This document shows positions 12,824 to 25,351 of a stretch of 64,000 nt of DNA, in pieces. The stretch is taken from contig NC_092567.1 in assembly GCF_037975245.1 (NCBI RefSeq), forward strand, positions 11,067,376 through 11,131,375. Reading direction: 5' to 3'. Numbering within the stretch: the first letter of the stretch is position 1; the number at the start of each line of letters is the position of its first letter. The stretch is from Apostichopus japonicus (lineage: Eukaryota > Echinodermata > Holothuroidea > Aspidochirotida > Stichopodidae). The position numbers and the translations under genes are program-made. Below the pieces are notes generated by a model. It was not told the DNA's origin. It did no database searches and saw nothing but the letters and a program-made list of their open reading frames with translations.

Positions 12824-13517
12824 AATAATGTGTACCTCTTTGTCAGGCATTATTGTATATAGGAATAATATACTGGTTTGGCAACATGTCCACCCAACGG
12901 CTATTTACAGAATAACTGGACGCGAGCAAGACTGCATTTTCTGATTTTTTTTTATGCAATTATACAATAGTGATTTTAACATCGGTCAGTTCAGTTCTTA
13001 AACTTCACACTAGTATTTTTTAGCACAACCTTAATTTAAGTTTAGACAAAAATTATAATCTAACTACGCCCCAGAATTGTTTCAGTCGGAGGACTCCCAC
13101 AACCCCGTACATGGAATTGCATTCAACGACTACTCCACAGCAACAACATCAAAACTTTCGGATCCACATATAGTCTGACCATAAATGTTCGTTCCCCTTC
13201 CTAAATTGATCGGGAGAATTTTGGAATGTGAACCCACGTTACTGGGTACTAAACCATACAGGAGAGTCGATCCGTTTTCAGGATTGGAGAGGCAAACTTA
13301 CCGCTCATGCACTTAATCAGAAATATACACAAATTAGCCACAAGATGTACCTCCTCCTTTATGTTCTACACCCTTCCCCACATCTATGTAGACATGTGAC
13401 AAATCACTTGATTGGCGTAGGAAGGGAGCAAAAAATGAATTGGTTGGGGAGGGGGTCGGGGGGCATCCCAATTAAGTAAACAATACACATTTTGTCATTA
13501 TTGTGACCCACATGGAA

Positions 13518-13925
13518 CACTGAAAAATTTCAAAATTTCCATATCAAAATTTTAATTATTTTATCCCGAAAGTTTTGAATATTTCTGGGAATTTCAACCC
13601 TTTTTCAAAATTGAAACCCTTTTCTTGAAAATCAAATTTGTCTTAAAATTGCAATCTGTAATATAACCGAAATTCTCAACATTAAACTACTTTTTCTAAA
13701 ATTTAGAACCTCTTCGATTGATTTCGACCTCTTTAATTCCCTTCGTGTAAAATGTCGATTTCTTTTTGTTTTAAATTTAAACTATTGAAATGTTGACTTC
13801 TCAACTAAAAATATTAGCGTTTTATCTCAAACTTGTACGTTTCTCTCGAAATTGCCATTGCATTTCTCGAAATCAAGATTTCTTTCTTATGCAAATTTCA
13901 ACTATTTTTTCTCAAAAAATAAACT
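13518..13925. repeat. TTTCAAAATT low-complexity tract
   Basis: Imperfect repetition of 15-20-bp units around TTTCTCAAAATT and TTCGAAAT over about 400 bp, similar in kind to 6130-6262 on the other strand. No reading frame of interest. Confidence 0.75.
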
Positions 13926-14238
13926 TTTCTTGATGAGGATGGTAATAAGTAAAACGGGAGAAAAAGGGGGGGGGGGCTACATGAATTGACTATTACAATT
14001 ATTGGTTAAATGTCGACATAGTATTTTGATTTGAGCAATTACGAGGTACGTGAAAGACAAAACATTGTTTGATTGCCTTAAACTCTCTTTGCTGGTGCAA
14101 AGATTTAGCTAAATAATCCAGCATTGACATGGAATGGAATTAATTACAAAGGTGGTTGGGTGGGGAGGGATGAAAAAAGTCGTGTAGTTACAGGTGCGTA
14201 TCCAGGGGGGGGGGCGTTGGGGGCGCGCGTCCCCCGGG

Positions 14239-14363
14239 TAAGAAAAAGAGAAGAGAAAAAAAGAGAAGAAAAAAGGAAAAAGAGGGGAAAAAAGAGGAGG
14301 AGGAGAGGAAGGAAGGGAAAAGAAAAAGAAGAAAGAGAGAAAAAGGAGAAAAAGAGGGAGTAA
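14239..14363 (+). repeat. Homopurine (GA-rich) tract
   Basis: About 125 bases with almost only A and G on the plus strand. Long homopurine/homopyrimidine tracts can form triplex DNA. Open frames in the tract on both strands are artefacts of composition. Short related purine tracts occur at 44165-44206 and 45105-45165 in the related element. Confidence 0.85.
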
Positions 14364-15222
14364 AAGCAAAACGCGAAGACACCGGGAAGAGAAAGAAGAA
14401 CAGTGACATCATTACAGCGCTGAAGGGTAGCCAGTGACGGATCAATGATTTCGTAAAAGTGTGACTCACCCTACCCCTCACACCGACAACTCCATTTTTT
14501 GACGTTTCCATTTTCCTCTCTCACTAATGATCTATATATATACTATATATGGTCTATCATAACGCGTGTGTAGAATTGTGCTATGAAACCAACTGTGGCT
14601 GGTCTCGAACTCGACCGTGTCGTCGGGGAACATGACGCATTTTGGGATGGGGGCGACCGCCCGCCCCCCCCCCCCATTCAGCATTTTTTTAAATGATATC
14701 GCTAAGTAATTTCAAAATAGAAAGTGCTTAGAGGCAACTAACAAGGCCTGGGAAGTGTCATTTCCAGCGATCTGGGAGACATTTTCGGCCAAAATTTGCT
14801 TGTACGCTTCGCGCCAACCTATGGTGGCGCTACGCTTAGATAATTTGCCTACAGGCTTCGCCTCTCCCTTGGCAAATTCCTCGCTACGCGCCTGTTCGAA
14901 TTTGTAACGCAAACAGCAGATATAACATCATATTAGTGAGCATGAAAATGGCGTTCCAGGATGAAAAGCCTCAAAACTGTCCGACTTGCCTGAAAAAATA
15001 ACCAAAAACGTGTTCTTGTCAATATCATATAAGCAAGTATCGGTTATTACATCGCATGCCATCATGTACCGTACGGTCCGTTAAAATTGCGCAGTATACC
15101 GCGGGATGCTAATGTAAACAACGACATGTCTCATGTAGATGTATAAAAAGCATGGAGGTCCAATTATGTCAAAACTCTCTTTTACATTAGTAATGGCGAA
15201 TTAGGGCCTGCACCCCGCCGCG

Positions 15223-15604
15223 CAGTGGCGGAGCGTCCATATGGTCAGGGGGCGGATGCCCCCCCCCCCCCTGACGGACTCAAATGGACTGCTGGCGCCT
15301 TTTTCAGCTCTTTACCACTTTTTACTTATTCGTGATTTTTGACTTTTTTATTGCGCTCTCATCTACTTATTGACATTTGTCACATTTTGTTGGTGTAATT
15401 TGGCGATGACACCTTGTTCTTCGTTTATCTGCAAATTAGCCAGACCCGGAAAGGGTCATTTCCGGCGATCTAGGGAGTATCTTTACTCAAAATTTTCTGT
15501 ACGCTACGCGCCAACCAGCGGTGGCGCTCCGCTTAGATAGTGTCGAAAGCGCCCCTTCAGACCATTCTTGCCACTCCTGACCAATACCCCTAGCTCCGCC
15601 ACTG
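15223..15604. mobile_element. hAT MITE (CAGTGGCGGAGCGTCC family), intact ends
   Basis: Both ends are intact (CAGTGGCGGAGC and GCTCCGCCACTG) with an exact 8-bp duplication CCGCCGCG at 15215-15222 and 15605-15612. It is inserted within the 14191-16293 element. At 382 bp it is the best reference copy of this family in the window. Confidence 0.92.
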
Positions 15605-16293
15605 CCGCCGCGCCTCCTACGCCTATGTGTGTAGTGTTCGGTTTCGGAAATATCTGCTATTTTTTCATTTCCTTCAACCAAGTTTTATAATAGCCGTTAT
15701 AACAGGTTTTAATATTTGTACATCAATAAATTAACTGTGTCTGAATTTTCGAAAATTTCTGACCAACATTCTACATCACACTTCCCTCTACTCGTGCAAT
15801 TTTGACCGGTCTGTTAGGGGTTGAAGGAAGTTTTTTCTATATTGGTTGTCCATAGATGAAATTTTGTACAACATTATGGCTATGTTTTGAAGTGAGTTTA
15901 TTCACGAGAAATGTGAATTTTCAAATTCTGAACAAATATGGGGCTTAAAACCTTGAAAAGTGGGGCTGACGGGTATTGTGGGCCGGGACGTAGAATCACC
16001 TACAAAGCAAAGACCCACAGGAGATGCGATCAGGTCGAACATGATGTGTGCCGGGTTGACAATCTTCTAAAAGGTTATGGATGGAAAAAAAAAAACTATT
16101 AGGAAATACTTGGTTCTCAGGCAAAAGGTGTACATCTGGTTGGTCATTTCAAGCCCGAGAAGTGCCGTTTCCGGTGATCTGGGGGGTTTCAAAACAAGAA
16201 ATTTTCTTGTACGCTGCGCGCCAACCGATGGTGGCGCTCCGCTTAGATAGTAATTCGCGCCCCCCGGGTTTGAAAATCCTGGATACGCGCCTG

Positions 16294-19265
16294 AGTTACA
16301 TTTATTCCGATAATTTCATGATGATTTAGTGAATATATGTAAAAACAAAAATGTAACTTGACACAGACACGTTTTGTCTGCACGATATGTCTGCAAGATG
16401 TGTAGGACGGAGCAAGGCTGTTCAATTTATGTTATTCCATGTAGGTTTTATTATTCATTAAACATGTACTCTTTAAATCATTTGAAACAGACGGTATTCA
16501 AACTTTTGTGTTTATTGCTTGTTTATGCATCCACTAGCAGATAATAGGGTGGGGGAATGTGTACATGAAATGCTATTTGCCCAAATTTTAACCGGTGGTG
16601 GGGGAGGGGGAGGGGGTGCACGGGAACTAACACCCTACCGCTTAGGTAGAAATGTCAATGATAGCTTGATCTAATTGATATAGGTTGTGTTGTATTATTT
16701 ACTTCCTCGACCCCTTCCTTACTACATACCCAATCGACGTCAGTTTTCAAACTGTCTGTTTTCACCGGGTATGTATAACGTTACATCTCTCGTACATTTA
16801 CTTCTATTGGCGCCAAAATGTATGTTACAAATTTCAAACATCACCCGCGAACAGTTGGAAAACACCTGTATATGCTATTGAATACCTGTTCACATCTAGT
16901 ATCTATATCACTGACAACGAATGTTTTAGTGTTACATTAGTGGAGCTCCAGAGTACGTATTATATTCGTGGGAGACTGGGAGTTGTTTGTTACCATTGAC
17001 TTGTTGGTTAATAAGATGGATTATTTAATGGAGAGGAACCACTGTTAATAGTTAAGACAGCGTTCATTGATAAGTGAGATAATTTGACGGTATGGTATAG
17101 AGGCATAGGCTAGAGGGGGAAAGCGGCCAGGCCAAACTTAGTTAGGCTATAAGCTAGACTAGTAGTAATAAAGTTAGGCTATGTTAGAAAACTCACTCAT
17201 CACCTTCGAAAAACTATAATTATCTACTTTTAGCGAGAGGACATGCTTAGCAAATCTAACTCATAAATAATAGAGATCTTAGCCTAGTTGCTGACTGAAT
17301 ATCAGAAAAGTCCAAGTTAAAGCATATCTTAACTATAAAGGAATTGAATAAAATACAATCGAGACACTGAGTTTTCTTTAGGGATCTTAAATTAAGCGAA
17401 GAATGAAACCAGCGATTAACATTCTAGGTGTACTGATGCCTAACATTTACTTCATTCTAGCTAACAAAATGTATAGACAAACTCTAGAAACTTTGTTATT
17501 CCTCAAAAAAATTTAAATCACAGAAAATGGTTCAACTCGATTTTAATCGTACATAACATAGCCTTATACGCATTAATACAAGTCAATCTATAACATTCCA
17601 AAATTATCATTTTAATCACCTAACTTATTAAATCTACCAGGTCGGACATTTGAGCCACTTGTGTGAGAAACCTGCAGCTTTTTTACCGAGCAGGCTAACT
17701 GAAATAATGTTATTTAATAACTGATTAGTTGAATGACCATACTCCTGCCAATATACCTGACACTTTATATGAAATATACCTTTGTTAAATACTGTATAGG
17801 GCCCAGAGCTTTGAGCCTCTATAAAACAGTTTTCCTATTAAGTCTAATAATAATCAAATGCAATACATAGTTATTAAAAGGAATCTTTCGTCCATGTTTT
17901 TCCAGGAGCAACTAGATCGTGGTGTTCTACTGACAGCTGGTTTGTCTTAATTTTGCCCACATAATTATAAAAACTGTACGTCATTTCCAAGCCAACAGAC
18001 TTATGGCCACATGATGTTTAAAAAGTAAAATGGTTTTGAATTGAAAGTGCGCCACCTATTTTACCCTGCTGCAACTCTCAATAGCAGAAGTTCGCCAGAG
18101 CCGTAGCTCAAACGTTAAATGTTCCGCTAACTGTTCACACCCGATGAACTCCATGTAACAGAAGATATTTCAATGAAGACCCAATCAACCCGATTAAACT
18201 TAAAAGTAATAATTAATTAGTATAATTAAACCCTCAAGGATATGAAGTGTTTACAGATAACAATATTATTTGTAAAAAAAAATATATAATTAGCGGATGT
18301 TACTATTTAATTGGAAGAAACGATAAAGTTTAGAAAGTTAAAATCATAAGCAATACCCAATTTAGGAATATCTACAAACACAAAGAAAGAAAAATGTTAC
18401 ATTTCGAAAAAATCTACTAGAAGTTATGTCACACTCAAACCGTAACTTAGGAATGAATTTGATAATTAACTAATTAAACACAGATGGACATCATCTTTAA
18501 ACAAATCATATTAATTAGAAATAATTATAATTCAAGCAGAATAGTCGGATTTGGATTAATAATGAAATAATTTGTAAATTAAATTTTGAGTTTAAGCCTC
18601 GTCAACCTTCTCTCTGGAAACTTGAATTTGATCTACCGTACATCTGCTTCTCTAAACTGCATTTTAATTATAAGAAACAACCTATTGATTTAAATATAAT
18701 TCTTCAAACTCTCCTTATACTTTATAAAAACCTGGTATTAGTTAGAGTAGAAGTTTCCTTTTCATGATCCCTATAACATTAAATTACATTTTCCTTCTGA
18801 AAGTTCTAAATAAAAATACAAATAAATTTGATCAATTTTTTTCTTCAAAAGATAGATAATCTCAATTATTATTGACCCATTTCTTATAAAATTCTCAACC
18901 CGTCATTGAGATTTGTTTCCTATTAACTAATAAATAAAAATATGTAGCCTCCCATTCCTATTTTATTAAACCTTACTAGCTATAAAAACTTTAATTTATA
19001 ATTTAATTGTAAAACAATAAACTAACCCTTTAATCCTACATTACCACTTTATTTTTCTCTAATCCTTATATCCGTTCCATAAATGTATTCCTTCTTACAA
19101 ATAAACACGTCCTATATGTCTTTGTTTATCGCTTTAACTTTCTTTTATTTTTATTTCGTTATTTTTATCATTTATTATATCATAATTAGTATTAAAATCT
19201 TAACCAAATCCAATCTATTTATCTCTATCTACTCTATTATCAGTAACTCTATTCTTTCATTCTAG
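16294..19265. other. AT-rich presumed intron upstream of the first visible LRR exon
   Basis: Strongly AT-rich sequence with no transposon ends recognised after 16293. The last bases form the pyrimidine tract and AG of the exon at 19266. An upstream exon may be hidden here. Confidence 0.5.
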
Positions 19266-19474
19266 ATTCCTATCTCCTGTGTGGATTTAGACCACTGCTC
19301 TCCTAGAGTTGATGAGTCTGGTCTGAACCTTATCCTTCAGTCTGGTTTCTCTCTCTCTATCCTGAGTTCTCTCCAGGAGCTGAATATCTTTGACATCGAC
19401 AGGAGACTAACTAATGAAGAGTTGGCGGCCATCTTGTCTTACTCCTCACAGTGTACAAGTTTGAATGAGCTGTG
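19266..19474 (+). CDS. Exon of an LRR-like (NLR/LRR receptor-type) host gene, visible exon 1
   Basis: This internal exon encodes 69 codons plus two bases. It is preceded by a strong pyrimidine tract and AG and ends at a consensus GTAAGT donor. The translation has leucine-rich repeat rhythm: segments such as SLQELNIFDIDRRL, NEELAAILSYSSQC and SLNELW look like the strand and helix parts of LRR units of the NLR or ribonuclease-inhibitor type. It splices in phase 2 to 25275-25351 and the split codon restores a Trp. There is no in-frame start at the 5' edge, so upstream exons exist and were not identified. The LRR assignment rests on pattern only; no NACHT or other signalling domain is visible, so the exact family is uncertain. 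Confidence 0.7.
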
Positions 19475-22400
19475 GTAAGTATTCCGGTGTAGATGTTAGA
19501 ATCATCATAACAGTTAAACAGGGAATTAATTAAATTAATAAAAGTTATCAATTTTAAACTAACAAAAGGGAATGTAAAGTCTGCTGTATTTTAATGTCAA
19601 GGATTGAATTTAATTAGTTTAGTTGAATTTATTTCAATAATTAGGTCATCGTGGAAGGTGTTATGTAGAATGGTATGATAAATAAAACAAAATATAATGG
19701 ATTATTAGGGAATATTTTAAGAGGGTGCTGTTAAGAGAGGGGTGGATGGGTCGGTGGTGGTTGTTCAAAATGTTCTTTGTTTAGTTTAACAATTTAACTA
19801 AGTATTAGGTTTCATAATGACAGGAATGTTTATTAGGATAAAATAAGAGATATATAGACAAGGAAATTGGAGTTTACTAATTCTAGCGAGTAAAATTAAT
19901 ATTCTAAAGTAAAGTTTTATAAGGAATAACTGTTACTTTTGACTGAGACCTCCAAAATAGTTGATTCTCAATTATGTACAATTAATATAAGAAACTAAAG
20001 AGATTGAAAATCGTTATTAATATTAAAGTAGTAAAATGATGGCAATGAAAATAGCAATAACTTATAACTTTGTTGTTATAAACTCCTCATAGTTTTGATC
20101 AGATTATGACACTCTAGCAAAACTGAAATGCATAAAAAAGAAGCAACCAATAAAACAATTTTAGTTGTCGAAATTTAAAAAAAACAGTTACTCAAAATAA
20201 GTTAACAAATTGGAACAAAATAAAAGTTAACTAGAAGAAAATAAATAATTGAAATTGAGTTAACTATAAAGTTAAAAAAAAACCAATTATTACAATAAAT
20301 ATAATTAAAGGCAAATCTGTATCTGTTAAATTTCAGAGGTTCAAATTTAATCCATTTAAAACTACATTAATTTCTTCTTTATAGTTTGAAATACGATGTC
20401 ATACAAAATAAGCTAAATTAATATTTATGCTTTTATTTTAACATAATTATCAACAACAATTAAAAATTTAACCAAGAGCTTTCAGCTTTGTATAATTGAT
20501 AACTTTAAACAAACACTGTTTAAATATTTTAATATTCCTCGTATTAATGTTACTTCATACTTGATTCGATCATAACGTCCCTAGTTCGTCCTTTACAATG
20601 TAGTGTTATTTAATCCTCCAAGACCCCCTCTCTCCCCCCCCCCCCAACCAACCCCTCCTCCCGCTCCTCCTCTTGCCCTGTTTGGTCCCACAAATCAATT
20701 CTCCTTTCCGTCCTCACCATTCGGAAAGTAATCAGTGACATCCTCAACTTACAGCTGACGTGTTACTAAAAAAAGAATATATTTAAGTCGCACCCGCCAC
20801 CCCCCCCCTCCCCCTCCTTCCCCACCGCGCCTCACCCAAATCTCGAAAGAAAAGAGAAAACTATTTTAGTTACATAAATGAAATAAATTAGAAAGAAAGC
20901 TGCTTTACATATGTTATAAGTGATATACCGCCATTCCAGGAATAACTAACCTCGGAGAAAGATATCAATGGAAATAACACACTGTGGTCTGGCTATAAAA
21001 CAAATATATAATGTTTCTTCCCTATCTAGACTAAATACCTTACCCCAATCCCAGTATGCTCTTCAGACACCTTACCTGGACCCGTCACCACTCTCCCTTT
21101 GCCACCCCCCTCCCCATGGCACATACTCGTTTTTTAGATGGCCCTTCAAATCCATTCTATGTTTCTACCCGATAACATCACTTATACACTAGTTTTCTGC
21201 ACAGACGATTGATTCACACAATTTATTTCTAAAGAAAAATAAGTTAGCAGTAGAGATGCCACACTTGGATTTCCCGTAAATACCTAATTAGCATAACAAT
21301 AGATGACACGGGCCAGGGTTAAAGATAATGAATAGAAAGAGAAACAAGACACGCGTTTAGTGTACACCTGGAATGGGGTCACTGCCATACAACGTAACCA
21401 TGGAAACTGACGATAAGTAGGTCAGTCTGTGTCTAGCAGTGGCTGGGAATAATGCATTTTATTCAATACGGGTTAGCATGTCATATGCCGTGATATTACG
21501 GCGTGTTCTCATTATTATTCTTTGTTTATATATTTTAAATGAGTAAACTTGATTACCTTGGTTGTTTAATTCATCCCTCATTTGCTCCTCTCCCTAATTT
21601 GATAGAAGGATTGTTTTATTTCCCTTTCTTCGTTTTTTCCATTTATGTACTTCTCGTTGGTATATGGAAGTCTGCCTAATTAGCACATCATTAAATAGCC
21701 CTTAATGTAACTCACATATCTAATATGTGACTACAAACATTGCGGGTTCTTAATTGCCTAGTTTATGGAGAACACTTTTGTTCTGTGAAGTTGATTAAAC
21801 AGTTAAACGGTGGAGATAAAATATTACTCGTGTTTAGCAGGGAGAAAGATTCGTTTGATGAGATCTTTTATCTTTTAAATATCGAATTATATACTGCACT
21901 AGTTCTTTTTTATCTACACAGAACAGGCGAAAGTGATTAAATTATTCCATCGAAGTTTAAAATGTATAATGGATAACGACAACTAGAATCGATTTCAAAT
22001 TTGCAACTTAAATGTTTTTAGCGAATTTAGAAAGGCTCAGAAGGCTGTCATCATCGCCTTCAGAACTTTCTTCAAAATGGTTTACATTATATTTATAACA
22101 CACGCTAACAAAATGAAGTACATATTTATATCCCCGGTACACAATGAATGAACCTACAAGTTAACAATCAGAATAAACACTTATACAACTGCCAGGGTCA
22201 TATCCAGGTCGTAAATATGGCCACGGTTAATTTAGTTTTGTTGCTGAGAAGGAAAAAAGAAGAAGCAGTTATTCACTTGTTGAAATGAATTCATTACGTC
22301 ATAATTTGCGATGTTTTACATGAATCATGGTGGTATGCTGATTAAAACAGAACATAAGTATATTGTGATAGTAACATGCATGGTGGACAAGTAAAAAGAA

Positions 22401-25274
22401 AAAGAAAGGAAAATAAAACAGAAAAGAAACCGAAGGAGAGGTGTTATGTTCCTGGAAATACAGTTAGTAAAGATATGTGGGTTATTGTATTCCGTCGGTT
22501 GCACATCCGGGGTTTTCCTTAAGTCAAATCGCAGCGAATAGGGTGAAAACATGTAAAGTAATCGTGTCTAAATATCGCGAATCTACGCTTTCAGAACGCA
22601 TGAAGAGAAACATGAATACTCTACGCATAGACCTCTAGGCATAAGAATGCAATATAATAGTTAAGTAGAGGAGCCCTAATGTAACAGAAGCTAAGCTATC
22701 TTCGTAGGTATTTTACAGATGTTGTATTTTTAATTGTTTGAGACACTACAGTAGGCCTACCTGCTTATTTATGATTCTGCGTCATGTTTTACTTTGTTCA
22801 ACACTTACTTTTGGTGGGAAAAAGTTTTCATTTCGTACTGCAAAGAATCATATCTTTCTAATGTGCAATTACGTAGCACCATGCATCTGCCTAACTGCCT
22901 AACCTTTGCTCATAGAAAGTATTGATGTTGCAGATCTCTACTTTGGAGACTTGGACAGCAATCATAGGCCTACTGGCGAGTGAAATTTGGCGAGTAGATT
23001 TTTAGTCACGGTCGCCAAATAGCGATTACTTTCAAAAATAATTGTCGAGGCCTGAAAAACTTCACAACATGATTTCTCATGGTAGAAATCATGGATACTT
23101 TTCATACATGGTATATGGATTTGCCATATTGAATACAAGAATCCTAAATGAGTGTGAGGTCAAATCTCCTATATGTCACCAGAGGTCAAACTCTGAAAAA
23201 CCTTTTACATGATATGTAACGATGGAAATCGCGGATACCTGTAATACTTGGTGTGTGGATTCATAACATCGAGTACAAGACCCCTATTGTTTTGGAGGTG
23301 TGTATAGCCACGTACAGTAGACGGACCTGTGTTATCATGCCATATTGGAATTGTAACAGCTAGTTCTGGTTATACCAACAAGAAGAATTCTGCATTGAAG
23401 TCATCGAAATCTCAATGCATTCTGCATTCTGGTTATCTTTGGAAAGGAGGGGTGGGGGTGGGCTCCAAATATGACTTGGGTCCGTTGGGAGGAGTTTAAA
23501 CGGGGAGAACCCTTTTATTAAAATATAACCTTTAATAAATAGTTTTTAATGCTGCAGCGTTATAAATTATTAGTTCAACAATTATGTCCAGTATTTTGCC
23601 TACATGTGTACATTGAGTTGTTGTGTCCGCTATAGCCATTACATTATATATAAGATTAGTGAAATATTCGAAAGCACCTGTTTTAACCAGTCACTGGATA
23701 GATACGGAAAACTAACGATTGTAAAGAAAACGTTTTACATAAGTAGTAGCACTATTTATGCGTTAATTATGATAATTAGATACAAGGAATGTAACCAATA
23801 TATTTTCTTTCTATGTCCGGAGCAGTACTTTACATAGAACTGGGCAATTCAGGTATAAGGTAGGATGATTCTGAGCTAGACTTTAACATATTTATTGGAT
23901 ATTATGCACTATCTGTTACCGGTTAATCCAGATAATTTCATTTCATGCTCGATAAACTCAAGTGCCCTCTTGTTGTTGTGTGTTTGTAACAAGTGCCTTC
24001 ATGTCTAAAAATTTGCTATTTGGCTTCAAAATAATAATAATGATAAAATATGCAGTTCAAGAGTACCGGTATTAAGAAAACTTTTGCTGAAAACTTTTGC
24101 CTCCCCTCAGTGTTTGTTCCTCCACCTTCTAATAAAACTTTTCTTTTGTGAATCAACGACGATGGCATTAGTGTATTCTTAACAAAGTATGACCAGGAAG
24201 TCTTCATAAGTCCTCGGTATGAAGGGGTTGGATATTTTGGACACATGTAACCCTTCATTGAGAACATAGTTGAACAGAAAGATTCGATTGTGTAATGGTT
24301 AAGGTTATTATTATCAACTCCACAAAAATGTTATAATTTTGTACAATTTGATTTAGGTCAATGACAAAGAACAATGCGTGCAATGTGATCACATTATTGA
24401 AGGTAGATATTGAATAAATTCTTAAATAACGTTGGTATATCATATAATAGTAACAATTTGTGTTTAACTTCAACCCGAGATGACAATTTGTTGCGTCCAG
24501 TAAAGAATGTTGCTATGTCCTCGACCCTCCTATCCCTCTACCTTCTATTTCTCCTCCATTTTAGTGCAAGATTGTGCAGGTTTGTCATTCCGAAATTACG
24601 TTGAAAAACGTAATTTGTAGCATCTTAAACTATTCTGAGATTAAGTAACAAGATTCATAATTTCTAGATTTTATATTTTACCACTGCACTCTAACAATCT
24701 CAGACATTTAAGTTCTCATTTAAAAGTGAGAAGGATTCACGAAAACTATCTATATTATCAATCAATTTACCGAATATAACATACGATAAAAATCACGTGG
24801 TCCGAGCTGAAAATGGCAAGCGGTTGTTACAAGGATTTGCTCCGTTTACTTAGTTTATTGTGTACAATGTTGTATTTCTACATGTTTGATCAACTTTAAA
24901 TGAATTGATAATTTAAGATTACAGACAATTTAGCCAATTATGATCATGTGGACAGCTATTCTTTTCACAGTTACTACCAACCGCATATAATTTGCATACA
25001 GTAGAGCAGTTCCAACTATCATTATTATTATTGGCAAACCTATATCCATTCTAATTTATTTTTCTTGGAATCGTTGAAACACGAGACTTGTGATTATAAT
25101 TAATTCTGATTAGTATGATCAATTAGATGTGATTTATTTCCTTGTTATTTGTTATTTACTTTGTCTATACTTTGTTCTTTATCTTCATTGATTTAGTAAA
25201 CTAAACCTGACTAGGAGGACATTCCTCTACGTCATCTACATCTTACACGATGATTACTCTGCTTCTATCCATAG
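19475..25274 (+). other. Intron of LRR-like gene (5.8 kb)
   Basis: AT-rich; C-rich patches at 20620-20660 and 20795-20825. No transposon with clear ends was recognised. Confidence 0.55.
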
Positions 25275-25351
25275 GTTTGTTTTATACGATCTGCCAGACA
25301 CTATTCCGGTTGGATCCATTCCATCATCCTTGAAATCAAGATATGTGAAAG
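25275..25351 (+). CDS. LRR-like host gene, visible exon 2
   Basis: A 77-base exon bounded by ATAG before it and GTATTG after it. One base completes the Trp codon from the previous exon, 25 codons follow, and one base is left over. The product reads FVLYDLPDTIPVGSIPSSLK and onwards, a hydrophobic segment plausible as the continuation of the preceding LRR. The exon is supported mainly by phase agreement with exons at 19266-19474 and 39669-39727 on the same strand; a chance open stretch of this size is possible but would have to match phase on both sides. Confidence 0.6.

Larger units (their letters stand above)
14191..16293. mobile_element. hAT-like element (CAGGTGCGTATCC / GGATACGCGCCTG ends), composite
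   Basis: The left end CAGGTGCGTATCCAGG and right end CCTGGATACGCGCCTG are inverted repeats with one mismatch. Flanks share only AGTTA, so the target duplication is imperfect. The interior holds a homopurine tract, a right end of another element (GCTACGCGCCTG ending at 14894) and the MITE 15223-15604. Related copies are seen at 33427-35540 (inverted) and in 45113-46418. Confidence 0.75.

Noticed and set aside
14109-14511. Open frames of 79-107 codons on both strands in the purine-rich region
   Set aside because: They are made of Glu/Lys/Arg or Phe/Ser/Leu low-complexity runs from the homopurine tract inside a transposon; not genes.
16685-16999. 104-codon plus-strand open frame
   Set aside because: No family resemblance, no clear splice sites and an AT-rich composition that gives chance Tyr/Phe/Ile-rich frames.
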